From contig NZ_JAJNQN010000022.1 of NCBI RefSeq assembly GCF_022227845.1, positions 1 to 64,000 of the forward strand: 64,000 bases of DNA, in the 5' to 3' direction. Below are positions 7,563 to 15,714 of the stretch, piece after piece; position 1 is the first letter of the stretch; every line of letters begins with the position of its first letter. The translations under genes and the position numbers were made by a program. The notes beneath the pieces were generated by a model. That model was not told where the DNA came from and ran no database searches. It worked only from the letters and a program-made list of their open reading frames with translations. The stretch comes from Ectothiorhodospira lacustris (GTDB taxonomy: Bacteria; Pseudomonadota; Gammaproteobacteria; Ectothiorhodospirales; Ectothiorhodospiraceae).

Positions 7563-7813
7563 GCTTCAAGGGTTACCGTGATGTGAAAGGCTTCCTGGCG
7601 CCGGATGGCCACGAAACTGTCGCCGGCATCCAGGCGGACTTCCAGGGGATCGCCCAGGGGGGCGAGTCGCACCAGCTGAATCCGGCGACCGGGAAGCAGC
7701 CCCATGTCCAGCAGTCGCTGGCGGATCGATCCCGCGGCGGTCAGCCGGAGGATGCGGCAGGACTGGCCGGGCTGAACCTGGTCCAGGGTCTGATCCGGTT
7801 CAGCGCAGCTCAT
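7544..7813 (-). CDS. feoA: FeoA, SH3-like partner of FeoB
   Basis: 89 residues with the FeoA pattern: CRILRL, then RQRLLDMGLLPGRRIQLVRLAPLGDPLEVRLDAG, and an IRRQEA end. FeoA is a small cytoplasmic protein needed for full FeoB activity. It overlaps feoB at its 3' end and the DUF4198 gene at its 5' end, so four genes of this operon are physically interlocked. Confidence 0.94.
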   Translation of the reverse strand: MSCAEPDQTLDQVQPGQSCRILRLTAAGSIRQRLLDMGLLPGRRIQLVRLAPLGDPLEVRLDAGDSFVAIRRQEAFHITVTLEACTPSR

Positions 7814-8597
7814 GGACCTGTACCCAGATCACGGCCTCCTGGCTCAGGGGTTCGCCCTTGTATTCGGTCACGGGACCGGAATCCGGGGCGGCAAAGCCCC
7901 ATACCCCGGCCTTGGGCAGGGCGAAGTGAAAGATCCCGTTTGCATCGGTGTGGGTGACGAAGGTTTCAAACGCGGGAGAGGGGAAGTTCAGGTGTCCTTC
8001 CTTATGCAGAGTGTTCTTGTCCATGATTACGTCGTGGTTCATGAACTCCACCTCGATCTCCGCGCCCGCCACCGGTTCGCCGTCGGAGAGCAACTGGGCA
8101 CTGAAGAGCATGCCGGCATAGAGGGCATAGGGTTTCACCAGCGGTACGATTTCGGTCGGCAGACCCAGGGGCTTGTCCCAGTCGGAGGGTGCGCCGCCGC
8201 GATTGACGATGGTCTTGGTGAATTGCTGAATGTAGCCGTCCCCTTCCTCCAGATAGGGTGCCGGCACCAGGGCAAAGACGTAGTCACCGTTGCGCCGGAT
8301 GGGGACTTTGGCTGTGAAGGCGCGTCCCTGATTCTGGGCGCCCTGCCAGGTCATCGGCTCGAGGGTGCTCATCAGGTCCGTCTTTTGTCCCTGGTGCACC
8401 ACGAAGAATTCTTCGGGCTTGCCCATGTCCATCACCGCCCCGTTGCCGGCCGGATGGGTGAAGACCAGGCGGAAGGGCAGGGTGGTGGGGCTGTCATGGA
8501 TGAAGGAAGGGGTGTAGAGAAGCTGAAAGTGGGCCTGTGCCGGCGCGGCGATTCCGATCAGGGCGGCCAGACCTGCTGCAAGGAATGGGCGATGCAT
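7800..8597 (-). CDS. DUF4198 periplasmic protein
   Basis: 265 residues with a signal peptide ending at AQA-HF (about 1-22). The mature part begins HFQLLYTPS, has beta-rich segments, and matches DUF4198 (NikM-like) proteins, which are secreted and often encoded next to metal transporters. Several His residues near the new N terminus could bind metal. Its stop overlaps feoA, so a role in delivering iron to FeoB or sensing it is likely but unproven. Confidence 0.82.
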   Translation of the reverse strand: MHRPFLAAGLAALIGIAAPAQAHFQLLYTPSFIHDSPTTLPFRLVFTHPAGNGAVMDMGKPEEFFVVHQGQKTDLMSTLEPMTWQGAQNQGRAFTAKVPIRRNGDYVFALVPAPYLEEGDGYIQQFTKTIVNRGGAPSDWDKPLGLPTEIVPLVKPYALYAGMLFSAQLLSDGEPVAGAEIEVEFMNHDVIMDKNTLHKEGHLNFPSPAFETFVTHTDANGIFHFALPKAGVWGFAAPDSGPVTEYKGEPLSQEAVIWVQVHELR

Positions 8598-8626
8598 GTG
8601 GGGGTTCTCCTGGGTTGAAACCGGGG

Positions 8627-8944
8627 TCAGGGCAAGATGCGGCTGCCGGGAATCTCGATGCGGTGACCTTCACCGGCATCGAACACCGCGGTATAGGTGC
8701 CTTCGGGCTTGTCGAACTCGATTTCACTCAGGGTGTTGAGCTGGTCTTCCAGCAGCATTTCGTCATTGCCGTCCAGCACGCGGATGGTCACGCCGGCGGC
8801 GGATGAGCCGTCGGAGAAGCCGCCTTCGCAGAGGATGGTGCCGTCGCCGTTGTCGTAACAGGCGAACAGCGGAGTATGGGCCAGGACCGGCCCGCCGAGC
8901 AGACACAGTGCCAACGTGGTGGTGGGAAGGGAGACGAGCTTCAT
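8627..8944 (-). CDS. Secreted acidic small protein at the head of the feo operon
   Basis: 105 residues from ATG 8944 (AGAGG six bases upstream); the longer in-frame version from 9010 would precede the ribosome site. A signal peptide (MKLVSLPTTTLALCLLGGPVLA) leaves a mature protein starting HTPLF with two Cys (FACYDNGDGTILCEGGF) and many Asp/Glu. It appears to be one beta domain. I know no named family. Its place just below the Fur box and 29 bases before the DUF4198 gene suggests a periplasmic helper for ferrous iron uptake. Confidence 0.75.
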   Translation of the reverse strand: MKLVSLPTTTLALCLLGGPVLAHTPLFACYDNGDGTILCEGGFSDGSSAAGVTIRVLDGNDEMLLEDQLNTLSEIEFDKPEGTYTAVFDAGEGHRIEIPGSRILP

Positions 8945-9026
8945 GACGCACCTCTTGCCGTCAATAGGGATGGGACGGAATTGGCTGGCTAGCCGCTGCA
9001 AGGGCATCACTGGCTGTTTTAAATAT

Positions 9027-9045
9027 AATAATGATTCTTATAATT
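9027..9045 (-). promoter_or_regulatory. Candidate Fur box upstream of the feo operon
   Basis: The minus strand reads AATTATAAGAATCATTATT, about 14 of 19 matches to the GATAATGATAATCATTATC consensus, in an unusually AT-rich patch (9015-9075) 83 bases before the first operon gene. The whole gap 9011-9337 also holds the upstream region of the divergent amt fusion; I see no convincing sigma-54 site there. Confidence 0.65.
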
Positions 9046-9337
9046 TATAGCATTTTTGTTTTTTTATTTAATTACTCCGTGCTCTCCTGACTTAGGTCAA
9101 GCGGCGTAACGGGTCAAAGGGACCCGCCTGCAGGGCGTCGCTAACCTGTCCAATGGGACATCAGGCGTTCAAATGGCATGTCTTGTGCTCTTTTATCCCC
9201 GATGTGTCCCGTCTCTTCCGGGCAGCGTATTCAATCCCTTGTCTTCTGAATGGGATTGGGTAAGGCATGCACCAGAATGGGGCGTCTTGAAGAGTGATTG
9301 CGCCGATATCTGCCCCCGTAAAAACCGTGAGAGCGCC

Positions 9338-12300
9338 ATGCAAGTCAGCCAGATCGACATTCTCTGGATCACACTCTGTGCCGGCCTGGTCTTTACCATG
9401 CAGGCGGGTTTTCTTTGCCTGGAGTCAGGGCTGACCCGAAACAAGAACGCCATCAATGTGGCGCTGAAAAATGTCGCTGACTTTGCCCTGGCCGCTTTCC
9501 TGTTCTGGTTGTTCGGTTTCGCCCTCATGTTCGGCGACAGCATGGGGGGCTGGATCGGACTGGATGGATTTCTTCCGGATATGGGGCTGGGCAGCGCACC
9601 CTGGTTGGCGGCGTTCTTCCTCTTTCAGGTGATGTTCTGCGCCACTGCCGCCACCATTGTGTCCGGTGCCGTGGCGGAGCGCATGCGTTTTGCCAGCTAC
9701 ATGGTGGTAACTGCGCTGGTGGCAGGGTTGATCTATCCCGTCTTCGGCCACTGGGCCTGGGGTGGGGCAACGGGCAGTGGATCAGGCTGGCTGGCGGACA
9801 TGGGGTTCGTGGATTTTGCCGGTTCCACGGTGGTGCACAGCCTGGGCGGCTGGGTGGCGCTGGCTGCGGTCATCGTGGTGGGTAGTCGGGCGGGGCGTTT
9901 CGTGGTGGGCGAGCGGCCCCGGGTGATTCCCGCGGGCAATCTGCCCATGGCCATGCTGGGCCTGCTGATCCTGTTCTTCGGCTGGTTCGGTTTCAATGGG
10001 GGCAGTACCCTGGCGATGGATGGCCGGGTGCCGGGCATCCTGGTCAACACCACCCTGGCCGCGGTGGGGGGCATTCTTACCGGACTCCTTATCGGCTGGC
10101 GTTTCCGGGGTTATCCGGAGGTGCTTTATGCCCTCAATGGGGCCATTGCCGGTCTGGTGGCCATTACCGCCAGCGCCCATGTCCTCTCCGCCGCCAATGC
10201 ACTGATGGTGGGTGGGGTGGGGGCCATCCTCATGGTGCTTTGCCATGAACTGCTGCTGCGTCTGCGGGTGGATGATGCGGTGGGGGCGATCCCCGCCCAT
10301 CTGGCAGCCGGCATCTGGGGGACTCTGGCGGTGGGGTTGTTCGGCGATCTGTCCGCCTTGAATACGGGACTGGAGCGTTATCAGCAGGTGGGGGTCCAGT
10401 TGCTGGGCATCCTGGTCTGTGGCCTTTGGTCCTTTTTCACGGCCTATCTGCTGCTGCGACTGATCGATCGTTTCATGCCGCTGCGGGTCAGTGCCCGGGA
10501 TGAAAGCCTGGGTCTGAATGTCTCTGAACATGGCGCTCGTGATGAACTGGCCGAACTGATACAGACCATGGATGGACAGGCAAGCAGCGGCACACTGGAC
10601 CGGCGTGCGAGGGTGGAACCCTTTACCGAAGTGGGTCAGATCGCGCTCCACTACAATCGCCTGATGGACACCCTGGCCAGGGCCATGGATCAGACCCGGG
10701 CCATCATCCGGGACATGAAGGAAGGTGTGATGACCTTCACCCGGGATGGCATGCTCACGGGGATCAACCCCGGTGCCGAACATCTTTTCGGCATCCCTTC
10801 CTCCCAAGCCGTCGGAAAACCGGTACATCTGCTGTTCGAGGGGCGTGATGCCAGGGCCGAAACCGGCGAGGGCGCCGTCTTGCCGAACCCCGGGGAGCGA
10901 CAGGCCTATCGACTCAAGGGGGATGACGGGAATCGGCGTACGGTGGAGGTCTCCGTCACGGAGAGTCAGGTGGGCGACCAAATCATGTTCACGGCCCTGG
11001 TCAGGGATGTGACTGATCGGCGGCAGGTGGAAGAGCAATTACAGCGGGAGCGGGATCTGGCCAGGGTCACGCTGGCATCCATCGGCGATGGGGTGATCAC
11101 CACCGATGAGTCCGGTGTGATCCAGTATATCAACCCCGTTGCCCAGCGCCTGACGGGGGTGGATCTGAACGAGGCCCGTGGCCAGAATATCGGGGCGGTC
11201 TATCGTCTCGTGGATGAGAAGACCGGCAGGATGATGGAAAATCCCGTCCGTTCGGTGCTTTCCAGGGGGCACCCCATCCGCCGTCATGAGCATGGTCTGT
11301 TGCGCCGCCGTGACGGCAGGCAAATCCCGGTTCAGGATTCCGCCGCGCCCATCCGTTCCCACGAGGGTTTCATCATGGGGGTGGTGCTGGTGATCCATGA
11401 TGTCACCGTCACCCTGAACCTGTCCCGCGAACTGACCTATCAGGCCCGACATGATGTGCTGACCGGGATTCTCAACCGCCGGGCCTTTGAGCAATGTCTC
11501 CATCACCTGCTGGACAGCCCCTTCGAGCCCGGCAGTCATCATGTGCTCGGTTATCTGGACCTGGATCAGTTCAAGGTCATCAATGACACCTGTGGCCATG
11601 AAGCAGGGGACGAAGCCTTGCGTCAGATCACCGCCCTTGTCGGCCAGCATGTACGGGCCGCGGATGTGCTGGCAAGGCTGGGCGGCGACGAATTCGGTCT
11701 GCTGCTGAGGGATTGCCCGATGGACAAGGCCCGCCGGGTGGCCGAGGCCATTCGTCAGGCAATACATGATTTTCGCTTCGCCTGGCAGGACAAATCCTTC
11801 AGCCTGGGGGTCAGCATCGGTCTGGTGGGTATTGATGAGGGGCACGGGTCCATGGCGACATTGCTGTCCGCCGCGGATTCGGCCTGCTATGCGGCCAAGG
11901 AGGCCGGTAGAAGTCAGGTACATGTGTATCAGCCGGATGACCAGCATCTGCTGGAACACCATGGACAAGTGCAATGGGTTTCCCGGCTGCAGTCCGCCCT
12001 GGATGAAGACCGGTTCCGTCTCTATGTGCAGCCCGTCGTGCCCCTGATGCCGGGATGTGAAGGCTTGCCGGTACACTACGAGGTGCTGGTGCGACTGCTG
12101 GAGGGTGATCAGATCATCAGCCCAGGCAGTTTCATTCCTGCCGCGGAGCGCTATCAGATGATGCCCCGCATCGACCAGTGGGTGGTGCGCAATGTGCTGG
12201 CCTGGCTGAGTGATTCCTGTCGCAAACCAGGTGGCCTGGAAGGTACCTGGTGCATCAATCTGTCGGGTGCGTCATTGTCGGACGATCGTTTCCGGGACAG

Positions 12301-12742
12301 TCTCAAGAGCACGCTGGAACGGCTGGCCCTGCCGCCCGGTACCGTCTGCCTGGAGATCACGGAAAGCGCGGCCATCGGCAATCTCTCCAAGGTGATCCAT
12401 TTCATCCGGGAAGTCAGACATCTGGGATGCCTGTTTGCGCTGGATGACTTCGGCAGCGGCCTGTCCTCGTTCGGCTACCTGAAAAATCTGCCGGTGGACT
12501 ATCTGAAAATCGACGGTGCCTTCGTCAAGGATATCGCCCATGACCCGGTTGATCTGGCCATGGTACGGGCCATCAATACCATCGGCCATGAAATGGGCCT
12601 GAAGACCATCGCCGAGTTCGTCGAAAACGAGGAGGTACTGGCGGTCCTGGGCCGGATCGGTGTGGATTTCGTGCAGGGGTATCACATCGGCAGACCCCGG
12701 CCCCTGCATGAGATCGCACCGGTGCGGGTGATGCCTCGATGA
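9338..12742 (+). CDS. Ammonium transporter fused to PAS-PAS-GGDEF-EAL
   Basis: 1,134 residues from ATG 9338, preceded by GAGAG; an in-frame extension to 9173 encodes no Amt-like sequence. Residues 1-385 form an Amt channel with pore motifs VHSLGGW and AHLAAGIWG carrying the twin His. A short HAMP-like linker leads to two PAS domains, then a GGDEF domain with intact GGDEF (782-786) and an EAL domain in which the motif reads EVL (915-917). Other EAL catalytic residues are present (NLSG, EITES, DDFGSG, LKIDG, AEFVE, QGYHIG). It probably senses or transports ammonium and changes c-di-GMP in response. Which activity wins, synthesis or breakdown, cannot be told. Confidence 0.9.
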   Translation: MQVSQIDILWITLCAGLVFTMQAGFLCLESGLTRNKNAINVALKNVADFALAAFLFWLFGFALMFGDSMGGWIGLDGFLPDMGLGSAPWLAAFFLFQVMFCATAATIVSGAVAERMRFASYMVVTALVAGLIYPVFGHWAWGGATGSGSGWLADMGFVDFAGSTVVHSLGGWVALAAVIVVGSRAGRFVVGERPRVIPAGNLPMAMLGLLILFFGWFGFNGGSTLAMDGRVPGILVNTTLAAVGGILTGLLIGWRFRGYPEVLYALNGAIAGLVAITASAHVLSAANALMVGGVGAILMVLCHELLLRLRVDDAVGAIPAHLAAGIWGTLAVGLFGDLSALNTGLERYQQVGVQLLGILVCGLWSFFTAYLLLRLIDRFMPLRVSARDESLGLNVSEHGARDELAELIQTMDGQASSGTLDRRARVEPFTEVGQIALHYNRLMDTLARAMDQTRAIIRDMKEGVMTFTRDGMLTGINPGAEHLFGIPSSQAVGKPVHLLFEGRDARAETGEGAVLPNPGERQAYRLKGDDGNRRTVEVSVTESQVGDQIMFTALVRDVTDRRQVEEQLQRERDLARVTLASIGDGVITTDESGVIQYINPVAQRLTGVDLNEARGQNIGAVYRLVDEKTGRMMENPVRSVLSRGHPIRRHEHGLLRRRDGRQIPVQDSAAPIRSHEGFIMGVVLVIHDVTVTLNLSRELTYQARHDVLTGILNRRAFEQCLHHLLDSPFEPGSHHVLGYLDLDQFKVINDTCGHEAGDEALRQITALVGQHVRAADVLARLGGDEFGLLLRDCPMDKARRVAEAIRQAIHDFRFAWQDKSFSLGVSIGLVGIDEGHGSMATLLSAADSACYAAKEAGRSQVHVYQPDDQHLLEHHGQVQWVSRLQSALDEDRFRLYVQPVVPLMPGCEGLPVHYEVLVRLLEGDQIISPGSFIPAAERYQMMPRIDQWVVRNVLAWLSDSCRKPGGLEGTWCINLSGASLSDDRFRDSLKSTLERLALPPGTVCLEITESAAIGNLSKVIHFIREVRHLGCLFALDDFGSGLSSFGYLKNLPVDYLKIDGAFVKDIAHDPVDLAMVRAINTIGHEMGLKTIAEFVENEEVLAVLGRIGVDFVQGYHIGRPRPLHEIAPVRVMPR

Positions 12743-12784
12743 GGGCAGGGCACAGTGTGTGGTGGCGATAAGAGCACGAAGAGG

Positions 12785-12852
12785 GTCACTCCCGCGAAAG
12801 CGGGAGTCCGGGTTCGACTCCTTCCCTGGATTCCCGCTTGTGCGGGAATGAC
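12785..12852. repeat. Paired REP-like palindrome (copy B)
   Basis: GTCACTCCCGCG...CGGGAGTCCGG followed by CCTGGATTCCCGC...GCGGGAATGAC. It sits between the convergent ends of the Amt fusion and the next diguanylate cyclase; the remainder of 12743-12966 holds no gene that I can support. Confidence 0.85.
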
Positions 12853-12966
12853 GGCGGGAGGGCGCTCTGGTTGGGTAACCTCTGTGGGGGCGGGTGGGAG
12901 GGCAGGCTACGCCCCCAATTGCTGGACCGTTTTGGTCTTTTCGTCACCCTGGACGGGGTGATGGCG

Positions 12967-14796
12967 TCAGGTCGATAGATGCTCTGGCGATGAGACAACC
13001 CGGTTGCGGCCGGAGGCCTTGGCGCGATAGAGCGCAAGGTCCGCCGCCTTGATCAGTTCCTCGGGCGAACATGCTTCCCGCTGTCCTAGCGTCGCCACCC
13101 CGATGCTGACCGTGATCACCTGCAAGGGGGAGTTTTCGTGGGGCAGTGCCTTTTGTTCCAGCATGTCGCGGATGTCTTCCGCCAGTCCCAGGGCTTCCGC
13201 ATGGTCAAGGCCGCCGCAGATGATCACAAATTCCTCGCCGCCGTAGCGGGCCGCCAGGTCGCTGGCCCGCTGGGTATGCTGCCGCAGCACGTCGGCAAGC
13301 ACCTGTATGCAGTGATCCCCGGCCACGTGTCCATGATGGTCGTTGTAGGCCTTGAACCAGTCGATATCCAGCATTAACAGGCTCAATGGTTGGGCGAAAC
13401 GACGGGTTCTGCCCCATTCCCTTGCCAGCACCTCATCAAAGCTGCGTCGGTTGGCCAGGCCCGTGAGCGCATCCGTTCGGGACAGCCGGGACAATTCCCG
13501 GTTGGCCTGCTCCAGCTCCGCCGTGCGCGTGGCCACCTGTTGTTCCAGGCCATGAGTCTGCTGCTCCAGGCGCCTCGCCATCTGCCCCAGTGCCAGGGAC
13601 AACTGGCTGACTTCCACCACCGGGGTCCGGATGTCCAGCCGGAAGGTCCAGTCTCCCCGCCCGAGACGGATTGCCCAGCGGCTCAAGGCCACCAGGGGGC
13701 GGGTGACCCAGATGCTGATGAGGGTGATCAGCATCATTCCCAGCAACAGGATCCCGGCGGCCACCAGCAGCAGTTGCCGCAACAAATCCAGCATCGGCGC
13801 CATGAACTGGCTCTGGGGGATCGCCTGCACGATCCGTAGGGTCGGGCCGTCCTGCAGTGAGTAACTCACCCAGTCCACCAGGTAGCGTTCATCTTCGATC
13901 TGATGCAGTACCCGTCCCTGTCCGGGGTCGGCTTGTCGTTCCAGCAGTTCGCCCAGTTCCCTGAGCAGAGGAGAATCACTTTCCCATAGACTGATCCTGC
14001 GGGTTTCGTCACGGTTCAGGAAATAGACCGGGTCCGGGGTCGAGTTTGCCAGCAGTTTTCCGTCCGGTTCGGTAATGAAGGCGACGCCCCCGGAGCGTTC
14101 CATCACTTCAGTCAGCCATCGGCTGAGTTGCACAATCGAAAGATCGGCGGAAATCACCCCCACGAACTGCTCATCGGCGCCGTACAGAGGGGCCGATATA
14201 CCCAGACCCATGGCGCTGTAGTCACCGGCGGGGTCATTGATGGCATAGCGATAGGCTGGATACCAGCTCATGCGGCCCATCGTCTGGGCTGTCATGAACC
14301 AGGGACGGAGTCGGGCATCGTAGTGGTCGTTGCCGGCATCGATCAGTTCCCCCGGGAGATTGCGTTTATCCACGCGGTAGAGGGACATGACACGGTGGTT
14401 GTCGATGCTGGCCTGCAATATCCGCAGGCTGCGATCCTCGCCCAGCGGGGGGCGGCTGGCGGCAAAATATTCCCCTTCGGGCGTGCCCGTGGAGAGAAAG
14501 GTGAGCACGGGTTGCTGCTCCAGTTGCAGCAGGAAGTTGCGAATCAGGGCCTCCGGGTCACGGGGATCGATCACCCCCTGACGGATCAGGGCGACATTGA
14601 GGCTCACCACCTGTCGGGGGACTTCGAAGAACTGCCGTACCTTGTCGTGGACCTGACTGCTCACTTCTTCCGCCAGGCGGGTCTGCAGGCGCAGGGACAT
14701 CGCTTCCGCGGCCTGATAGGTGAGCCACCACTGGATGGCCAGCAGCAGCAACAGGCCCGAACCCAGCAGCAGGATGATGTAGCGTTTGAGAGTCAT
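12967..14796 (-). CDS. Membrane diguanylate cyclase with Cache sensor and HAMP
   Basis: 609 residues from ATG 14796 (MTLKRYIILLL); the in-frame extension to 15060 runs antisense through nrdG and is not real. A first membrane span (about 6-25) and a second one (about 325-350) enclose a periplasmic dCache-like domain with WYPAYRYAIND. A HAMP linker follows, then a coiled coil (about 410-445) and a GGDEF domain with GGEEF near 518 and DALTGLANRR. It should make c-di-GMP in response to a small periplasmic ligand. No I-site RxxD was confirmed. Confidence 0.88.
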   Translation of the reverse strand: MTLKRYIILLLGSGLLLLLAIQWWLTYQAAEAMSLRLQTRLAEEVSSQVHDKVRQFFEVPRQVVSLNVALIRQGVIDPRDPEALIRNFLLQLEQQPVLTFLSTGTPEGEYFAASRPPLGEDRSLRILQASIDNHRVMSLYRVDKRNLPGELIDAGNDHYDARLRPWFMTAQTMGRMSWYPAYRYAINDPAGDYSAMGLGISAPLYGADEQFVGVISADLSIVQLSRWLTEVMERSGGVAFITEPDGKLLANSTPDPVYFLNRDETRRISLWESDSPLLRELGELLERQADPGQGRVLHQIEDERYLVDWVSYSLQDGPTLRIVQAIPQSQFMAPMLDLLRQLLLVAAGILLLGMMLITLISIWVTRPLVALSRWAIRLGRGDWTFRLDIRTPVVEVSQLSLALGQMARRLEQQTHGLEQQVATRTAELEQANRELSRLSRTDALTGLANRRSFDEVLAREWGRTRRFAQPLSLLMLDIDWFKAYNDHHGHVAGDHCIQVLADVLRQHTQRASDLAARYGGEEFVIICGGLDHAEALGLAEDIRDMLEQKALPHENSPLQVITVSIGVATLGQREACSPEELIKAADLALYRAKASGRNRVVSSPEHLST

Positions 14797-14869
14797 GATG
14801 CGGTGGGGGCCTGGCTTGGAGTATCCCACTCGCAAGGTTAGCACGTTCGAGACCGATTCCAGTTCATGC

Positions 14870-15499
14870 TCAAACGATGGATGGGGTCCTGGCGGTCTGC
14901 AGCTGGTGCCGTCGGACCCCGGCCCGGGCCAGGCGGGATTGCAGGGCGGGCAGTTGTGCTTCCAGTTCAGGCACCACGGTGGTGCGCACCTCCAGGGCCA
15001 CGTTGGTGGCCAGCACCCGGTACAGGCTGTCCCAGGCGGCCTCGCCGGAACCCGGCACACCCGTGATCGCCGGATAGTCTTCGGGCAGGGCCTTGATGTC
15101 CAGGCCCACCCAATCGGTGAAGGGCAGCACCCGGGTCAGGCGCTCGGGATAGACGCCGGCGGTGTGCAACCCCACCTTGAAGCCCATTTTTCGCACCTGG
15201 ACCATGGCCCGTGCCAGCCCGCCCTGCAGGGTGGGCTCACCGCCGCTGAACACCACGGCATCCAGCAGCCCGCGGCGCCGGGACAGAAATGCCGTCACCT
15301 GGTCCCAGCCCACCGGGGCATCCGTCCGTGTGGGCTGTAGCCGGGCATTGTGGCAATACCCGCAGCGCCAGGGACAGCCCTGGCAGAAGATCACGGCCGC
15401 CAGCTCACCGGGATAGTCGATGGTGGTGAGGGGAGTCATTCCCCCCACCCGCAGCGATTCGGCCGCCGTGGCCGTCACGGTACATTCAGCGGTTTGCAT
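14870..15499 (-). CDS. nrdG: Anaerobic ribonucleotide reductase activating enzyme NrdG (radical SAM)
   Basis: 209 residues. The radical-SAM cluster motif is CPWRCGYC (Cys42, Cys46, Cys49), followed by FSGGEPTLQ for SAM binding. It uses SAM and a 4Fe-4S cluster to place a glycyl radical on NrdD. Its start overlaps the preceding small glycyl-radical gene by 14 bases, so activator and radical carrier are translationally coupled. Confidence 0.95.
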   Translation of the reverse strand: MQTAECTVTATAAESLRVGGMTPLTTIDYPGELAAVIFCQGCPWRCGYCHNARLQPTRTDAPVGWDQVTAFLSRRRGLLDAVVFSGGEPTLQGGLARAMVQVRKMGFKVGLHTAGVYPERLTRVLPFTDWVGLDIKALPEDYPAITGVPGSGEAAWDSLYRVLATNVALEVRTTVVPELEAQLPALQSRLARAGVRRHQLQTARTPSIV

Positions 15500-15674
15500 G
15501 GCTCGTGACGCCGGGTTCCTCGAAGTAGCGGCGCTGCGCGTGTTCCGACTGCTTGCCCTTGTTGAAGGCGGACACCGGGCGGTGATAGCCCATGACCCGG
15601 GTCCAGACCTCGCAGGGAGTGCGCTCTTCGTCGCTCAGGGTGGCCTCGGCAGGAGCGTGGTGGTTCGTTTTCAT
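15486..15674 (-). CDS. nrdD2: Separate glycyl-radical domain of anaerobic ribonucleotide reductase
   Basis: 62 residues from ATG 15674, with AAGGA eight to ten bases upstream. The core TRVMGYHRPVSAFNKGKQSE is the C-terminal glycyl-radical segment normally found at the end of NrdD; Gly29 in RVMGY is the likely radical site. The main NrdD chain ends 40 bases earlier, right after its zinc module, in another frame. So catalytic and radical-bearing parts are two polypeptides, comparable in idea to YfiD/GrcA repairing pyruvate formate-lyase. I recall similar short annotated NrdD proteins in other genomes, so this is probably real rather than a sequencing error. The symbol is descriptive. Confidence 0.82.
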   Translation of the reverse strand: MKTNHHAPAEATLSDEERTPCEVWTRVMGYHRPVSAFNKGKQSEHAQRRYFEEPGVTSHANR

Positions 15675-15714
15675 GATTTGGTGTCCTTGGGAAGGGTTGG
15701 AGAAGGCGACTGAC

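Noticed and set aside
9173-9337. N-terminal extension of the Amt fusion
   Set aside because: No Amt family sequence in these 55 codons; ATG 9338 begins exactly at the typical transporter N terminus.
12755-12961. 68-codon frame between the Amt fusion and the diguanylate cyclase
   Set aside because: Mostly the translated REP copy B; no coding features.
15675-15714. Split nrdD as a sequencing frameshift
   Set aside because: The 40-base gap contains a ribosome site placed correctly before ATG 15674, and the first chain ends cleanly after the zinc module.
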